Assembly (NCBI RefSeq): GCF_004349085.1
Contig: NZ_SMFM01000001.1
Coordinates: 496,001-560,000 of the forward strand
DNA length: 64,000 nucleotides
Direction of reading: 5' to 3'
DNA from: Flavobacterium caseinilyticum
GTDB lineage: Bacteria > Bacteroidota > Bacteroidia > Flavobacteriales > Flavobacteriaceae
The notes under the pieces were generated by a model, which worked only from the letters and a program-made list of their open reading frames with translations, did no database searches and was not told the origin of the DNA. Below are positions 29,397 to 38,455 of the stretch, one piece after another. The position numbers were made by a program, and so were the translations under genes. The stretch's first letter is position 1. Each line of letters starts with the position of its first letter.

Positions 29397-29687
29397 TTAT
29401 TTTGCTTCGTTATTTGTTTTCACTCCTTCTACAAAAACTTTTGCAGGTTTAAATGCAGGAATGTTGTGTGCAGGAATTTTTATTGTTGTATTTTTAGAAA
29501 TATTTCTTCCTGTTTTCTCTGCTCTAGTCTTCACTATGAAACTTCCAAAACCTCTTAAATAAACATTGTCTCCAGTTTCTAATGAATTTTTCACTTCATT
29601 CATAAAAGTCTCTACAGTTGCCTGAACATCTCCTTTTTCAAGACCTAATTTTTCTGAAATTTTTGCTACGATATCTGCTTTCGTCAT
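29397..29687 (-). CDS. HU-family DNA-binding protein
   Basis: 96 residues from ATG 29687 (MTKADIVAKISEKLGLEKGD). The arm and body motifs GDNVYLRGFGSFIVK and the DNA-contact hairpin RTGRNISKNTTIKIPAHNIPAFKPAK match HU/IHF. A longer frame reaching 29762 overlaps the promoter and has no family support, so it is rejected. Nucleoid protein that bends DNA. First gene of the transcript with the 30-residue protein. Confidence 0.92.
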   Translation of the reverse strand: MTKADIVAKISEKLGLEKGDVQATVETFMNEVKNSLETGDNVYLRGFGSFIVKTRAEKTGRNISKNTTIKIPAHNIPAFKPAKVFVEGVKTNNEAK

Positions 29688-29730
29688 TTTCTTTCCTATT
29701 TTATAATGTTGTACTATTTTTTTGAGTTTG

Positions 29731-29762
29731 CAAATATATGAATTTAAAAAACAATTATTCAA
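29731..29762 (-). promoter_or_regulatory. Promoter of the HU gene
   Basis: Minus-strand TTG (29760-29762), 21-bp spacer, TATATTTG (29731-29738): a good match to the Bacteroidota TTG/TAnnTTTG promoter. It also supports the start codon at 29687. Confidence 0.65.
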
Positions 29763-29821
29763 GCTAATTCATTAAATTTTAATCACATAAACTTTTACTT
29801 TTGCTAACAAATAATTAAAAC

Positions 29822-30859
29822 ATGATTTTTTCTAACTTGTTAATACAATGGTATTTACAAAATAAACGTGATTTGCCTTGGAGAAATACCACTGATCCGT
29901 ATCCCATTTGGCTCTCTGAAATCATGTTGCAACAAACGCGCGTGGCGCAAGGAATGCCTTATTTTTTGTCTTTTACAAGCGCTTTTCCAACTGTTTTTGA
30001 TTTGGCGAAAGCCAATGAAGAACAGGTTTTGAAACTTTGGCAGGGATTAGGATATTATTCTCGTGCCCGAAACTTACACAAAACAGCACAGCATATCGCT
30101 TTTGATTTATCGGGAATTTTTCCGGCAACTTATAGTGACTTATTGAAACTGAAAGGAGTAGGAGAATACACCGCCGCTGCAATTGCTTCTTTCTCTTATA
30201 ATGAAGTTGTTCCGGTAGTTGATGGGAACGTATTTCGGGTTTTGTCCCGTTATTTCGATCTGGATACGGATATTGCTCAGGCTTCCGCCAAAAAAGAATT
30301 CGCTGCTTTGGCTTTCGAACTGATGCCAAAGGATAATCCGGCAACTTTCAATCAAGCCATTATGGAGTTTGGCGCTTTGCAATGCGTTCCTAAAAGTCCG
30401 AATTGCGGTATTTGTGTTTTCAACGAAAGTTGCGCCGCTTTGCAAAAAAACAAAGTCGATCAGTTGCCTGTTAAATCCAAAAAACTAAAAGTTAGAAACC
30501 GATACTTTAATTATATGGTTGTTGCAGATGAAAATGACAACACCATAATTCAAAAAAGAACGGAGAAAGGGATTTGGCACAACTTATATGAATTCCCTTT
30601 GATGGAAACCGAAAAAGAGGAAGATTTTGATTGTGTTAGCGAAGCTGTCCAAGCGGAGTATTTTAAAGATAATACTGTCGAAAGTATGTTAGAATATAAC
30701 GAAAAAAGTATCATTCATAAATTGTCACACCAGCATTTACATATCAAGTTTTGGAAAGTAAAACTAAAAGGAACAATTGAAAACGGAATTGATGCAGAAA
30801 CATTGAAAACTTTTCCGTTCCCAATTGTGATTCATAATTTTATTGAAAAGGATTTATAG
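29822..30859 (+). CDS. mutY: A/G-specific adenine glycosylase
   Basis: 345 residues. HhH-GPD glycosylase core with LPWRNTTDPYPIWLSEIMLQQTRV (family hallmark, catalytic Glu in SEIMLQQT), LKGVGEYTAAAIASFSYNE and VVDGNVFRVLSRYF with the catalytic Asp. The iron-sulfur Cys set is CVPKSPNCGICVFNESC. The C-terminal part is a NUDIX-like domain that recognises 8-oxoG. Removes A mispaired with 8-oxoG. First gene of the mutY-ssb-gldE-gldD block known from F. johnsoniae. Confidence 0.93.
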   Translation: MIFSNLLIQWYLQNKRDLPWRNTTDPYPIWLSEIMLQQTRVAQGMPYFLSFTSAFPTVFDLAKANEEQVLKLWQGLGYYSRARNLHKTAQHIAFDLSGIFPATYSDLLKLKGVGEYTAAAIASFSYNEVVPVVDGNVFRVLSRYFDLDTDIAQASAKKEFAALAFELMPKDNPATFNQAIMEFGALQCVPKSPNCGICVFNESCAALQKNKVDQLPVKSKKLKVRNRYFNYMVVADENDNTIIQKRTEKGIWHNLYEFPLMETEKEEDFDCVSEAVQAEYFKDNTVESMLEYNEKSIIHKLSHQHLHIKFWKVKLKGTIENGIDAETLKTFPFPIVIHNFIEKDL

Positions 30860-30875
30860 AGTTTCTAAAATAATG

Positions 30876-30883
30876 TATCTTTG
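30876..30883 (+). promoter_or_regulatory. Possible -7 element before ssb
   Basis: TATCTTTG, 20 bp before the ssb start; matches TAnnTTTG but lacks a well-placed TTG. Confidence 0.35.
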
Positions 30884-30903
30884 ATTAAATACTATATTCT
30901 AAA

Positions 30904-31344
30904 ATGAACGGAACATTAAATAAAGTTATGCTTATCGGTTTTCTTGGCGACGACATCAAAATGCATTATTTTGACGGAGGCAACTGTATCGGAAGGTTTC
31001 AGTTGGCAACAAACGAAGTGTATATCAACAAAACTACAAATGAAAAAATCACTTCTACAGAGTGGCATAATTTGGTAGTACGCAATAAAGCGGCTGAACT
31101 TTGTGAAAAATATCTTTCTAAAGGAGATAAAATATATGTGGAAGGGCGTATTAAGTCCCGCCAATGGCAGTCAGAGGATGGAACTACAAAGCACACCACC
31201 GAAATTCAGGTAACTGAATTCACTTTCCTGTCCACTAAAAAAGACAGTGAAAACAACAAACAAATTCCTGTAGCTGATGTTGTGAAAAACACTAATTTTG
31301 ATCCGGAAAATAATGTCTTGCCTATTAATGACTTGCCATTTTGA
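30904..31344 (+). CDS. ssb: Single-stranded DNA-binding protein
   Basis: 146 residues, OB fold in the first 110: MNGTLNKVMLIGFLGDD, FQLATNE, TEWHNLVV and KGDKIYVEGRIKSRQW are the standard SSB blocks. The C-terminal tip INDLPF is the acidic-hydrophobic tail used for partner binding (DDDIPF in E. coli). Essential in replication and repair. Lies between mutY and gldE, same direction. Confidence 0.93.
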   Translation: MNGTLNKVMLIGFLGDDIKMHYFDGGNCIGRFQLATNEVYINKTTNEKITSTEWHNLVVRNKAAELCEKYLSKGDKIYVEGRIKSRQWQSEDGTTKHTTEIQVTEFTFLSTKKDSENNKQIPVADVVKNTNFDPENNVLPINDLPF

Positions 31345-31367
31345 TTGTTTAATTAATCTTAACTAAT

Positions 31368-32663
31368 TTGGACCCAGAGCCCAGTTTATTTTTTGCCTAC
31401 GCTATCGATACGAATCTAGCATTTGGCATATCAGGAATAATTATTTTGCTGTTTTGTTCGGCGATAATCTCAGGTGCTGAAGTAGCCTTGTTTTCGTTGT
31501 CACAAAAGGACATCGAAGAAACCATGCAAGAAAATAATTCGAAAGGAAAAATTATTGCTGCACTTTTAGAAAAGCCGAAAAAACTGTTAGCGACACTTCT
31601 TGTAGCCAATAGTTTTATTACTATTTCCATAATACTATCGTTCTCCTACGTTGGAAAAGCATTTTTTTCAGCTGTACCAACACCACTTTTAAAATTTACT
31701 CTTGAAGTGCTGACAGTTACCTTCTTGATTTTGTTGTTTGGCGAGGTTTTACCAAAAGTGTATGCCAGCAGAAACAATAAAAAGTTTGCAAAAGGAATTG
31801 TGTATCCAGTTGCTTTTTTGGATAAATTGCTTTCGCCAATAAGTTTGCCCATGCGCGCTGCTACACTTTATTTGCACCACAAATTAGCAAAACAAAAAAC
31901 AAATTTCTCAGTCGACCAATTGTCACAAGCTTTAGAATTAACCGCTTCGGATGAAACTTCTACCGAAGAACAAAAAATTTTAGAAGGAATTGTAAGTTTT
32001 GGAAACACCGATACAAGACAAGTGATGAGTCCGCGAATCGATATTTTTGCTTTAGAAATAGACGAATCTTTTGCTGATATTTGTCCCAAAATCATAGAAA
32101 AAGGATTTTCCAGAATTCCGGTGTATCGAGACAATATAGACCAGATAGAAGGCGTTTTGTTTGTCAAAGATTTGCTTCCGCATATTAATACCAATGAATT
32201 TGACTGGAAATCGTTGTTGAGGGAACCTTTCTTTGTTCCTGAAAATAAGAAACTGGACAATTTGCTGAAAGATTTTCAGAGTATGAAAAGTCATCTCGCG
32301 ATTGTGGTCGATGAATATGGAGGAACTTCGGGTTTAGTATCTTTGGAAGATGTTATTGAAGAGATTGTGGGAGATATTAGCGATGAATTTGACGATGAAA
32401 ATATTAATTTTTCTCAAATTGATGATAAAAATTATCTTTTTGAAGGAAAAATAAACCTCAAGGATTTTTACAGAATAATTGATGTAGACGAGGAATTATT
32501 CGAAAGCAAAAAAGGAGAAGCCGAAACGCTAGCCGGTTTTATCCTTGAAATTTTGGGAAATTTTCCGAAAAAAAATCAGAAAATTTCATTCGAAAACTAT
32601 CTGTTTACCATAGAAGCAGTGGATCAAAAACGAGTGAAGCAAATAAAAGTAACGATTGAATAA
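31368..32663 (+). CDS. gldE: Gliding motility-associated protein GldE (CNNM/CorC type)
   Basis: 431 residues from a TTG start (MDPEPSLFF...), the family's usual N-terminus. A CNNM/DUF21 membrane domain (about 10-200) with GAEVALFSLSQKDIE, then two CBS domains (about 205-335, VMSPRIDIFALE and KSHLAIVVDEYGGTSGLVSLEDV), and a C-terminal CorC/HlyC domain. Resembles magnesium/cobalt efflux-type proteins. In F. johnsoniae the gene next to gldD has this build and increases gliding when overexpressed. TTG start and adjacency to ssb and gldD support the assignment. Confidence 0.9.
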   Translation: MDPEPSLFFAYAIDTNLAFGISGIIILLFCSAIISGAEVALFSLSQKDIEETMQENNSKGKIIAALLEKPKKLLATLLVANSFITISIILSFSYVGKAFFSAVPTPLLKFTLEVLTVTFLILLFGEVLPKVYASRNNKKFAKGIVYPVAFLDKLLSPISLPMRAATLYLHHKLAKQKTNFSVDQLSQALELTASDETSTEEQKILEGIVSFGNTDTRQVMSPRIDIFALEIDESFADICPKIIEKGFSRIPVYRDNIDQIEGVLFVKDLLPHINTNEFDWKSLLREPFFVPENKKLDNLLKDFQSMKSHLAIVVDEYGGTSGLVSLEDVIEEIVGDISDEFDDENINFSQIDDKNYLFEGKINLKDFYRIIDVDEELFESKKGEAETLAGFILEILGNFPKKNQKISFENYLFTIEAVDQKRVKQIKVTIE

Positions 32664-32747
32664 TCCTCTCCCTGACCTCATTCGAAGGAAGGGGAATTGT
32701 TGTGAAATGTGTTGCTTTTGAAAAATAAAAGATTAAATAAATTTAGG

Positions 32748-33317
32748 ATGGAAATGTTTAAAAAAACAATCACTTTTTCGGCCATTGTAATACTGTCATT
32801 GTTGAGTTTTAGTTGTAAAGATGATGTCTTGCCAAAACCATCAAGCTATTTGCGATTGGATTATCCGGAAGCTAAATATGTAAATTTTGAAAATGAATGT
32901 CCTTTTGCTTTCGAAATGAATTCAGACGCAATTATCAAAAAAGAAACTGATTGCGGGTTTACCATTACGTATCCAAAAATGAAAGCAACTATTTATCTGA
33001 CGTATAAACCAGTCACTAAAAACATTAATGAACTGTTGCGCGACGCACAAAAATTGACTTTTGAACACGTGATTAAAGCAGATGATATTCTGGAACAACC
33101 GTATTTGAATCCTGATAAAAAAGTCTACGGAATGTTTTATCAGGTAGATGGAAATGCGGCAACGAATTCGCAGTTTTATGCTACGGACAGCACGCGACAT
33201 TTTGTGACAGGTTCTGTGTATTTTTATGCAAAACCCAATTATGATTCTATTATGCCAGCGGCAAGTTATATCAAAAATGACATGCAGCGACTAATGGAAA
33301 CCCTGAAATGGAAATAA
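32748..33317 (+). CDS. gldD: Gliding motility lipoprotein GldD
   Basis: 189 residues from ATG 32748 (MEMFKKTITFSAIVIL), with a lipobox ending at Cys in LLSFSC; the more upstream Met at 32709 gives an unlikely signal and is rejected. The body with KPSSYLRLDYPEAKYVNFE and later FYATDSTRHFVTGSVYFYAKPNYDS matches GldD, a lipoprotein required for gliding and T9SS function in Flavobacterium. Start 85 bp downstream of gldE; ends at a terminator. Confidence 0.92.
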   Translation: MEMFKKTITFSAIVILSLLSFSCKDDVLPKPSSYLRLDYPEAKYVNFENECPFAFEMNSDAIIKKETDCGFTITYPKMKATIYLTYKPVTKNINELLRDAQKLTFEHVIKADDILEQPYLNPDKKVYGMFYQVDGNAATNSQFYATDSTRHFVTGSVYFYAKPNYDSIMPAASYIKNDMQRLMETLKWK

Positions 33318-33325
33318 TATTTCAT

Positions 33326-33361
33326 AAAAAAAAGCATTCGCCAGTAACGAATGCTTTTTTT
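33326..33361 (+). terminator. Bidirectional terminator after gldD
   Basis: Arms AAAGCATTCG and CGAATGCTTT with long A and T flanks; it lies between gldD and the convergent HMA gene, so it can serve both. Confidence 0.85.
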
Positions 33362-33381
33362 ATACAATTTAAAAGTCTGGA

Positions 33382-33759
33382 TTACGACTTCATATTCGAA
33401 ACTTTGTATGTTTTGCCATCAGCAGCGGCTTCGACAACTTTAGTCAATTTCTCTGGAGTTTGAACCGTTTTGTCAAAAGTTACTGTTCCTAATTTTGTAT
33501 CAAAATCTACCGTTGCTTTCTGAACACCTTCCAGTCCGTTCAAATCTTCCTGAATTGTTTTGGCACAACCTATGGCGCATGACATTCCTTCTACAGAGAA
33601 ACTCGCTGTTTGAAGATTTGCAGCTGCAATTTCCTTTTTAACTTTTGGAGCTGCTGTAGTTGTGGTTTCTTTTGCAACTATTTCAGCCTCTTTTTCTTTA
33701 CAGCCTAAAAATAAAATACTTGTAAGTACTAGCGTCACGATTGATTTTTTGAAGTTCAT
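33382..33759 (-). CDS. Lipoprotein with heavy-metal-associated (HMA) domain
   Basis: 125 residues, signal with lipobox ILFLGC (lipid-modified Cys about residue 20), an Ala/Lys-rich linker, and a C-terminal HMA fold with SVEGMSCAIGCAKTIQEDL. The metal-site spacing is C-x-x-x-C rather than the usual C-x-x-C. Suggests a periplasmic or membrane-tethered metal-binding role (copper or similar); this is inference. Single gene. Confidence 0.8.
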   Translation of the reverse strand: MNFKKSIVTLVLTSILFLGCKEKEAEIVAKETTTTAAPKVKKEIAAANLQTASFSVEGMSCAIGCAKTIQEDLNGLEGVQKATVDFDTKLGTVTFDKTVQTPEKLTKVVEAAADGKTYKVSNMKS

Positions 33760-33867
33760 TATGTTGAAATTTAAAAGATTAAAAGGGTGTTTATCTTTCG
33801 CAAAATTAATTAAAAAAAGGAGGACTAATTCATAAAATAATTACAATTTTGGGGCAAAATTATTTTT

Positions 33868-34734
33868 ATGGAATCAAAGCAGTTAAAATGGGTGTACTTG
33901 ATGGTTCTTGCCTTAGTTTGGGGAAGTTCATTTATACTGATAAAAAAGGGATTAATAGGTTTAACAGCTTTACAATTGGGATCATTGCGAATCATTTTTG
34001 CAGCTGTTTTTTTAGTATTGATAGGATTTAAAAGTCTGCCCAAAATCCCGGCATATAAATGGAAATACATTGCTTTAACTTCTCTTTTTGGGACATTTAT
34101 TCCTGCTTACTTATTCGCGATTGCACAAACCGAAATTGACAGTTCGGTGAGTTCTATTTTGAATTCTCTGACACCTTTGAATACATTAATTCTGGGCGCT
34201 TTAGTTTTTGGATTGCAATTCAAAAGAAATCAGATTTTTGGAATTCTAATTGGTTTAATAGGAAGTGCTTTGTTGATTTTGAACGGCGCTATTCATCATC
34301 CGGAACAAAACTATTATTATGCTATTTTGGTTTTAATAGCATCCATCTGTTACGCAGTCAACGTCAATTTGATCAAAAAATATTTGCATGATTTGAGTCC
34401 GCTAAGTATTACGACTGGGAATTTTATGGTGTTGTTTTTTCCGGCATTCATCATCTTGTTTTTCTCCGGTTTCTTTGAAGTAGTACATGATGTAAAAGTG
34501 CAGGAATCGATTATATTTATAATGATTCTTGGCGTTGTAGGAACTGGAATTGCGAATATTTTATTTTTTAAACTGATCCAAATGTCTTCACCTGTTTTTG
34601 CTACTTCAGTAACGTATTTGATTCCTGTAGTCGCTTTTTGTTGGGGATTATTAGACAATGAAATGCTGACACCAGTTCAGTTTTTTGGTGCTTTTATCAT
34701 TTTAATAGGAGTGTATTTATCAGCCAGGAAGTAG
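33868..34734 (+). CDS. DMT-superfamily (EamA) transporter
   Basis: 288 residues, ten hydrophobic segments in two homologous halves, as in EamA-type permeases. The first repeat opens LMVLALVWGSSFILIKKGL, the canonical EamA start, and the second half opens YYYAILVLIASICYAVNVNLIKKYL. Substrate unknown (amino acid or metabolite efflux in characterised relatives). Single gene with its own terminator. Confidence 0.9.
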   Translation: MESKQLKWVYLMVLALVWGSSFILIKKGLIGLTALQLGSLRIIFAAVFLVLIGFKSLPKIPAYKWKYIALTSLFGTFIPAYLFAIAQTEIDSSVSSILNSLTPLNTLILGALVFGLQFKRNQIFGILIGLIGSALLILNGAIHHPEQNYYYAILVLIASICYAVNVNLIKKYLHDLSPLSITTGNFMVLFFPAFIILFFSGFFEVVHDVKVQESIIFIMILGVVGTGIANILFFKLIQMSSPVFATSVTYLIPVVAFCWGLLDNEMLTPVQFFGAFIILIGVYLSARK

Positions 34735-34784
34735 TGTTGAGTATTTTGTGTTTTGTTTAAAAAGTTTAGTTAGTATAAAACAAT

Positions 34785-34811
34785 AAAGGCTGCCCAAATG
34801 GACAGCCTTTA
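34785..34811. terminator. Terminator after the EamA gene
   Basis: Stem AAAGGCTG / CAGCCTTT with T run; sits between convergent genes and can act in both directions. Confidence 0.8.
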
Positions 34812-34831
34812 TTTGTTAATTCAAATTTTGA

Positions 34832-36880
34832 TTATTGAAAATCAGCATCTGAAACACCTTCATTGATTTTTACATCAGACATTTTTATATCCAATTCAAA
34901 ACCTACATTTTGTATAATATTAAAAGGAACTTTAACTCCTTTTACTTCTTTGTAATCTGCATAATTCATAGTTTGAGTGATGCTTTGACCACCTTGTTCT
35001 ATTACTTTAGATTCAGCTAACTTCAAACCAGAAACTACATCATAATATAGAGTAGTTTTTCCGTTTTTGACAGCGTAAGCGTCTTTTCCATTTATAGACT
35101 CGATTGTTTCTAAAGTTAACCCTTGTTTTTTAGAAAGAGTTAATTCTTCAAAAGGTGTTGCAGCCGCTCTCATGTCTGTTAGCATCGTTCCTTCGATGTT
35201 TTGACGTTGTCCTTGTTGCATTACGTAAGCTCCTTTTTCATTTACTACTTGTTTCATGATGCTCATTGTTCCCATAGCCAATTCAACCATAAGTTTTCCT
35301 TTAGCATCAATTTTAGATGTAAAATTTAGTGGAGAAGGCGCTTGCGGAATTGTAGTAGTTCCGTTCATTACAATTGTTTTTACTGCCAAAGCCGCTTTTT
35401 CGCCACCAATAGCTTTGATGTAATTGTCAATAACGCTTTTTGCAGTAACTCCAGCTGGAACCGGTTTTTTGAATTCAGGTTTAGCCGTTGGGTTTCCGTA
35501 TTTATCAAAATATGATACCGGGAATTTTAATTTTTCTAAACTAGGAGCGACATCAGCTGCTTTTCCTACAATTACAATTCTGCTGTTGTCCGCTAAGAAG
35601 TATTTATTGGCAACTCTCAAAATGTCATCTGCTGTTACAGCACTGATGTTTTTGATGTAGTTTTCGTAAAAATCAGACGGCAAGCTTTGTGTTTGAATTC
35701 TCAAAGCATATCCCGCTATTGTTTGGGGTTTTTCAATTTGCATTACAAATCGTCCAATGTATCCTGCTTTTACGCTGGCTAACATTTCGTCAGTCACTTT
35801 CTCTGTTCTGATTTTCTTAAATTCTTTGAAAATCTCAACAATTGTACTATCTGTTACGGCATTACGAACTTGCGTAGAAGCATTGAAAGTAGAAACGCGT
35901 TTGTCTCCGTAAATGCTAGTTCTAGCACCATACGTCCATCCGTGAGCTTCTCTTAAATTCATATTAATGTAACTGTTGAAATCACCTCCAAGGATTTGGT
36001 TTGCTATCAAAACAGCAAAATAATCAGGATCAGTCATTTTAAGATTTGACATGTTTACTACTGCAACTTCTGACTGAACAGCATTTGGCATGTCAATAAA
36101 GTTGATTTGTGAAGCCGAAACATCTTTTGGATCACTATAAGTTAGCGATGGAGCAGCTGCTTTTTTCCATGAACCAAAGAACTTCTCTACCATTTTTTTT
36201 GTTTCCTTGAATTTCACATCACCTACAATAATTAGGTAAGCGTTACTTGGAACAAAATAAGTATTGTAATTCGCTTTCACATCAGCAAGTGTTACATTTT
36301 TCAATGTAGCTTCACTAACATATTCGCCTGCAGGATGGTTTTTTCCATAAGTCAAAACATCTACAACTCTTGCTGCTACTGCTGAAACGCTTTTTTCATT
36401 TGCTTTTAAGCCTTCAATAAGTTTTGTTTTTTCTTTGTCAAATTCCTCTTGGGTGAAATTTGGGTTTAATGCACCATCAGCCATTAACTCTAAAACTCTT
36501 CCAGAATATTTAGATAATGCGCTTGCTGAAGCACCGTTCGAACTAAAATTGATGTTGGCTCCCAGAAAATCTACTTCTTCATTGAAAGCTGTTTTAGAAA
36601 TTTTAGTTGTTCCGCTTCCAATTAAAGTACTGGTCATGTCAGCAACTCCTTTTTTGTCGCCTTCAGCGTACGGATCATTGTCTAAAGTAAGACTGAATGA
36701 TACTCTTGGCAATTTATGGTTTTCAACTACCATAACTTTCAAACCATTTTTTAATTCAAAGGTTACCGGTTTTCCAATTTTTATAGTTGGAGCTACGCCA
36801 GGTTTTGGCTGAGGGATGATTTGTCCTTGCATGATTACTGTTAAGAACAAGCTTGATAAAATTAATATTGATTTTTTCAT
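34832..36880 (-). CDS. M16-family peptidase homologue, non-catalytic subunit with extra C-terminal domain
   Basis: 682 residues with a signal peptide. Two M16 domains (about 25-460) are seen by KPVTFELKNGLKVMVVENHKLP and EAHGWTYGARTSIYG, but the zinc motif H-x-x-E-H is replaced by GVADMTSTLIGSGT, so this subunit should be inactive. The rest (about 480-682) is an extra beta-rich domain of the LolA/lipoprotein-sensor type (YKEVKGVKVPFNI). Downstream neighbour of the active M16 subunit, 11 bp apart, so the two probably form a heterodimeric periplasmic protease. Confidence 0.88.
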   Translation of the reverse strand: MKKSILILSSLFLTVIMQGQIIPQPKPGVAPTIKIGKPVTFELKNGLKVMVVENHKLPRVSFSLTLDNDPYAEGDKKGVADMTSTLIGSGTTKISKTAFNEEVDFLGANINFSSNGASASALSKYSGRVLELMADGALNPNFTQEEFDKEKTKLIEGLKANEKSVSAVAARVVDVLTYGKNHPAGEYVSEATLKNVTLADVKANYNTYFVPSNAYLIIVGDVKFKETKKMVEKFFGSWKKAAAPSLTYSDPKDVSASQINFIDMPNAVQSEVAVVNMSNLKMTDPDYFAVLIANQILGGDFNSYINMNLREAHGWTYGARTSIYGDKRVSTFNASTQVRNAVTDSTIVEIFKEFKKIRTEKVTDEMLASVKAGYIGRFVMQIEKPQTIAGYALRIQTQSLPSDFYENYIKNISAVTADDILRVANKYFLADNSRIVIVGKAADVAPSLEKLKFPVSYFDKYGNPTAKPEFKKPVPAGVTAKSVIDNYIKAIGGEKAALAVKTIVMNGTTTIPQAPSPLNFTSKIDAKGKLMVELAMGTMSIMKQVVNEKGAYVMQQGQRQNIEGTMLTDMRAAATPFEELTLSKKQGLTLETIESINGKDAYAVKNGKTTLYYDVVSGLKLAESKVIEQGGQSITQTMNYADYKEVKGVKVPFNIIQNVGFELDIKMSDVKINEGVSDADFQ

Positions 36881-36891
36881 AATGATATATC

Positions 36892-38217
36892 TTAGTTTTG
36901 AGCTTTATCTTTAGATGGAACATAATCCAAAACTAATCTTTGGTTTGGATTTAAATATTTCTTGGCAACATCTCTGATCTCCTCACGAGTGATAGAGTGG
37001 TAGATTTCGATTTCAGTGTTGATTAAGTTTACATCACCGTACAACAAATGATAAGAAGCCAAGTTGTCAGCAATACCGTCAATAGTTGAGTTGCTGTTTA
37101 CGTATTGGTTTTCGAATTTGTTTTGTAATTTTTGTAAATCTTTTTCAGAAAGTAATTCTGTTTGAAGTCTCACAATTTCCAAGTCAATTTCGGCAAGAAT
37201 ATTCTCAGCAGTGTTTGGAGCTTGTGGTAAACCGTAAATGATGTAGCTTCCATAATCTTCTTGGTTGTTGCTAAAAGCACCAATCTGCAAGGCCATTTTC
37301 TTGTCGTCTACTATTTTCTTGTATAATCTTGAGCTTTTCCCATCACTTAAAATAGAAGAAATCATGTCCAGTACTCTTGCGTCTCTGGTTTTCATAGAAG
37401 GCGTTCTGTACGCTGCTACAATTGCAGGGATTTGGATATTAGCATCTTCAAATTTTGCTTTTATGGTTTGAGTAATTGGTTCTTCAACAAATTTTTCTCT
37501 TTGGATAGCCGCTCCTTTTTTGATAGGTCCAAAATATTTTTGAATCCATTCTTTGGCTTGTTCACTTTTGAAATCACCGGCAACAATTAAAACAGCATTG
37601 TTTGGAATGTAAAATTTCTTGTTGAAAGCTTGGAATTCTTCTAATGTTGCAGCGTCTAAATGGCTCATAGAACCAATAGTTGCCCAGCGGTACGGGTGTT
37701 TTGTGAAAATATTCTTTTTTACTTCCGCTAAAAAGTTTCCGTAAGGCTGATTGTCAACACGAAGTCTTTTTTCTTCCTTTACCACTTCGTTTTGAGTATC
37801 AACACCAATTTGATTTATTACGGGGTGTAACATTCTTTCTGCTTCCATCCATAAACCTAATTCCAGGTTGTTAGAGGGGAAAACCTCATAATAATACGTT
37901 CTGTCATCAGTAGTGTTAGCATTATTTACACCACCGTTTCCAGTTACAATCTTAAACCACTCACCGCGTTTGATATTTTCGGTTCCTTCAAATAGTAAAT
38001 GTTCAAAAAAGTGAGCAAAACCAGTTCTCTCCGGATTTTCGTCTTTGGCACCCACGTGGTACATTACTGACGTAATAACAGTAGGAGCAGATGGGTCGTT
38101 GTGCAAAATCACATGCAAGCCATTGTCTAATTTGTATTCCTCAAAAGCTACTTTCTGCGCTGAAGCGACTCCTCCTAGCATAAACAAAGCACCTAAAGCC
38201 ATTAATGAATTTTTCAT
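36892..38217 (-). CDS. M16-family zinc peptidase, catalytic subunit
   Basis: 441 residues, signal peptide (…GGVASAQ). The active site GFAHFFEHLLFEGTEN gives the inverted HxxEH zinc motif (about residues 64-74), and EVVKEEKRLRVDN carries the third glutamate ligand. M16 C-terminal domain with GSYIIYGLP follows. Degrades peptides in the periplasm. Forms an operon with the inactive partner downstream. Confidence 0.92.
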   Translation of the reverse strand: MKNSLMALGALFMLGGVASAQKVAFEEYKLDNGLHVILHNDPSAPTVITSVMYHVGAKDENPERTGFAHFFEHLLFEGTENIKRGEWFKIVTGNGGVNNANTTDDRTYYYEVFPSNNLELGLWMEAERMLHPVINQIGVDTQNEVVKEEKRLRVDNQPYGNFLAEVKKNIFTKHPYRWATIGSMSHLDAATLEEFQAFNKKFYIPNNAVLIVAGDFKSEQAKEWIQKYFGPIKKGAAIQREKFVEEPITQTIKAKFEDANIQIPAIVAAYRTPSMKTRDARVLDMISSILSDGKSSRLYKKIVDDKKMALQIGAFSNNQEDYGSYIIYGLPQAPNTAENILAEIDLEIVRLQTELLSEKDLQKLQNKFENQYVNSNSTIDGIADNLASYHLLYGDVNLINTEIEIYHSITREEIRDVAKKYLNPNQRLVLDYVPSKDKAQN

Positions 38218-38395
38218 AAGGTTAATAATTTTGTTAATATGTGAAGTTAGTAGAGGTTTTAAATCTTTTGTTACAATGAAAATAATTCAGTGTGGGAAAT
38301 TTAACACTAGTTCATCATGCTGCTTCATAAAAATGCTGCAATAGCTTGTAAAATAAGGAATTCTGAGGTAAAAAATATTTTTTTTCTTCAACAGA

Positions 38396-38425
38396 TTGCG
38401 AGGTAAATATTTAATTGTATATTTG
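38396..38425 (+). promoter_or_regulatory. Promoter of rplU-rpmA
   Basis: TTG (38396-38398), exactly 19 bp, then TATATTTG (38418-38425), followed by the rplU start 31 bp on. Close to the Bacteroidota TTG-N19-TAnnTTTG consensus; the best promoter seen in the window. Confidence 0.75.
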
Positions 38426-38455
38426 CATCCTTAAAAATCAATAAATCAATTCGGT

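Noticed and set aside
29688..29762. N-terminal extension of HU
   Set aside because: It overlaps the TTG-N21-TATATTTG promoter, and HU proteins normally begin at MTKADIVAK.
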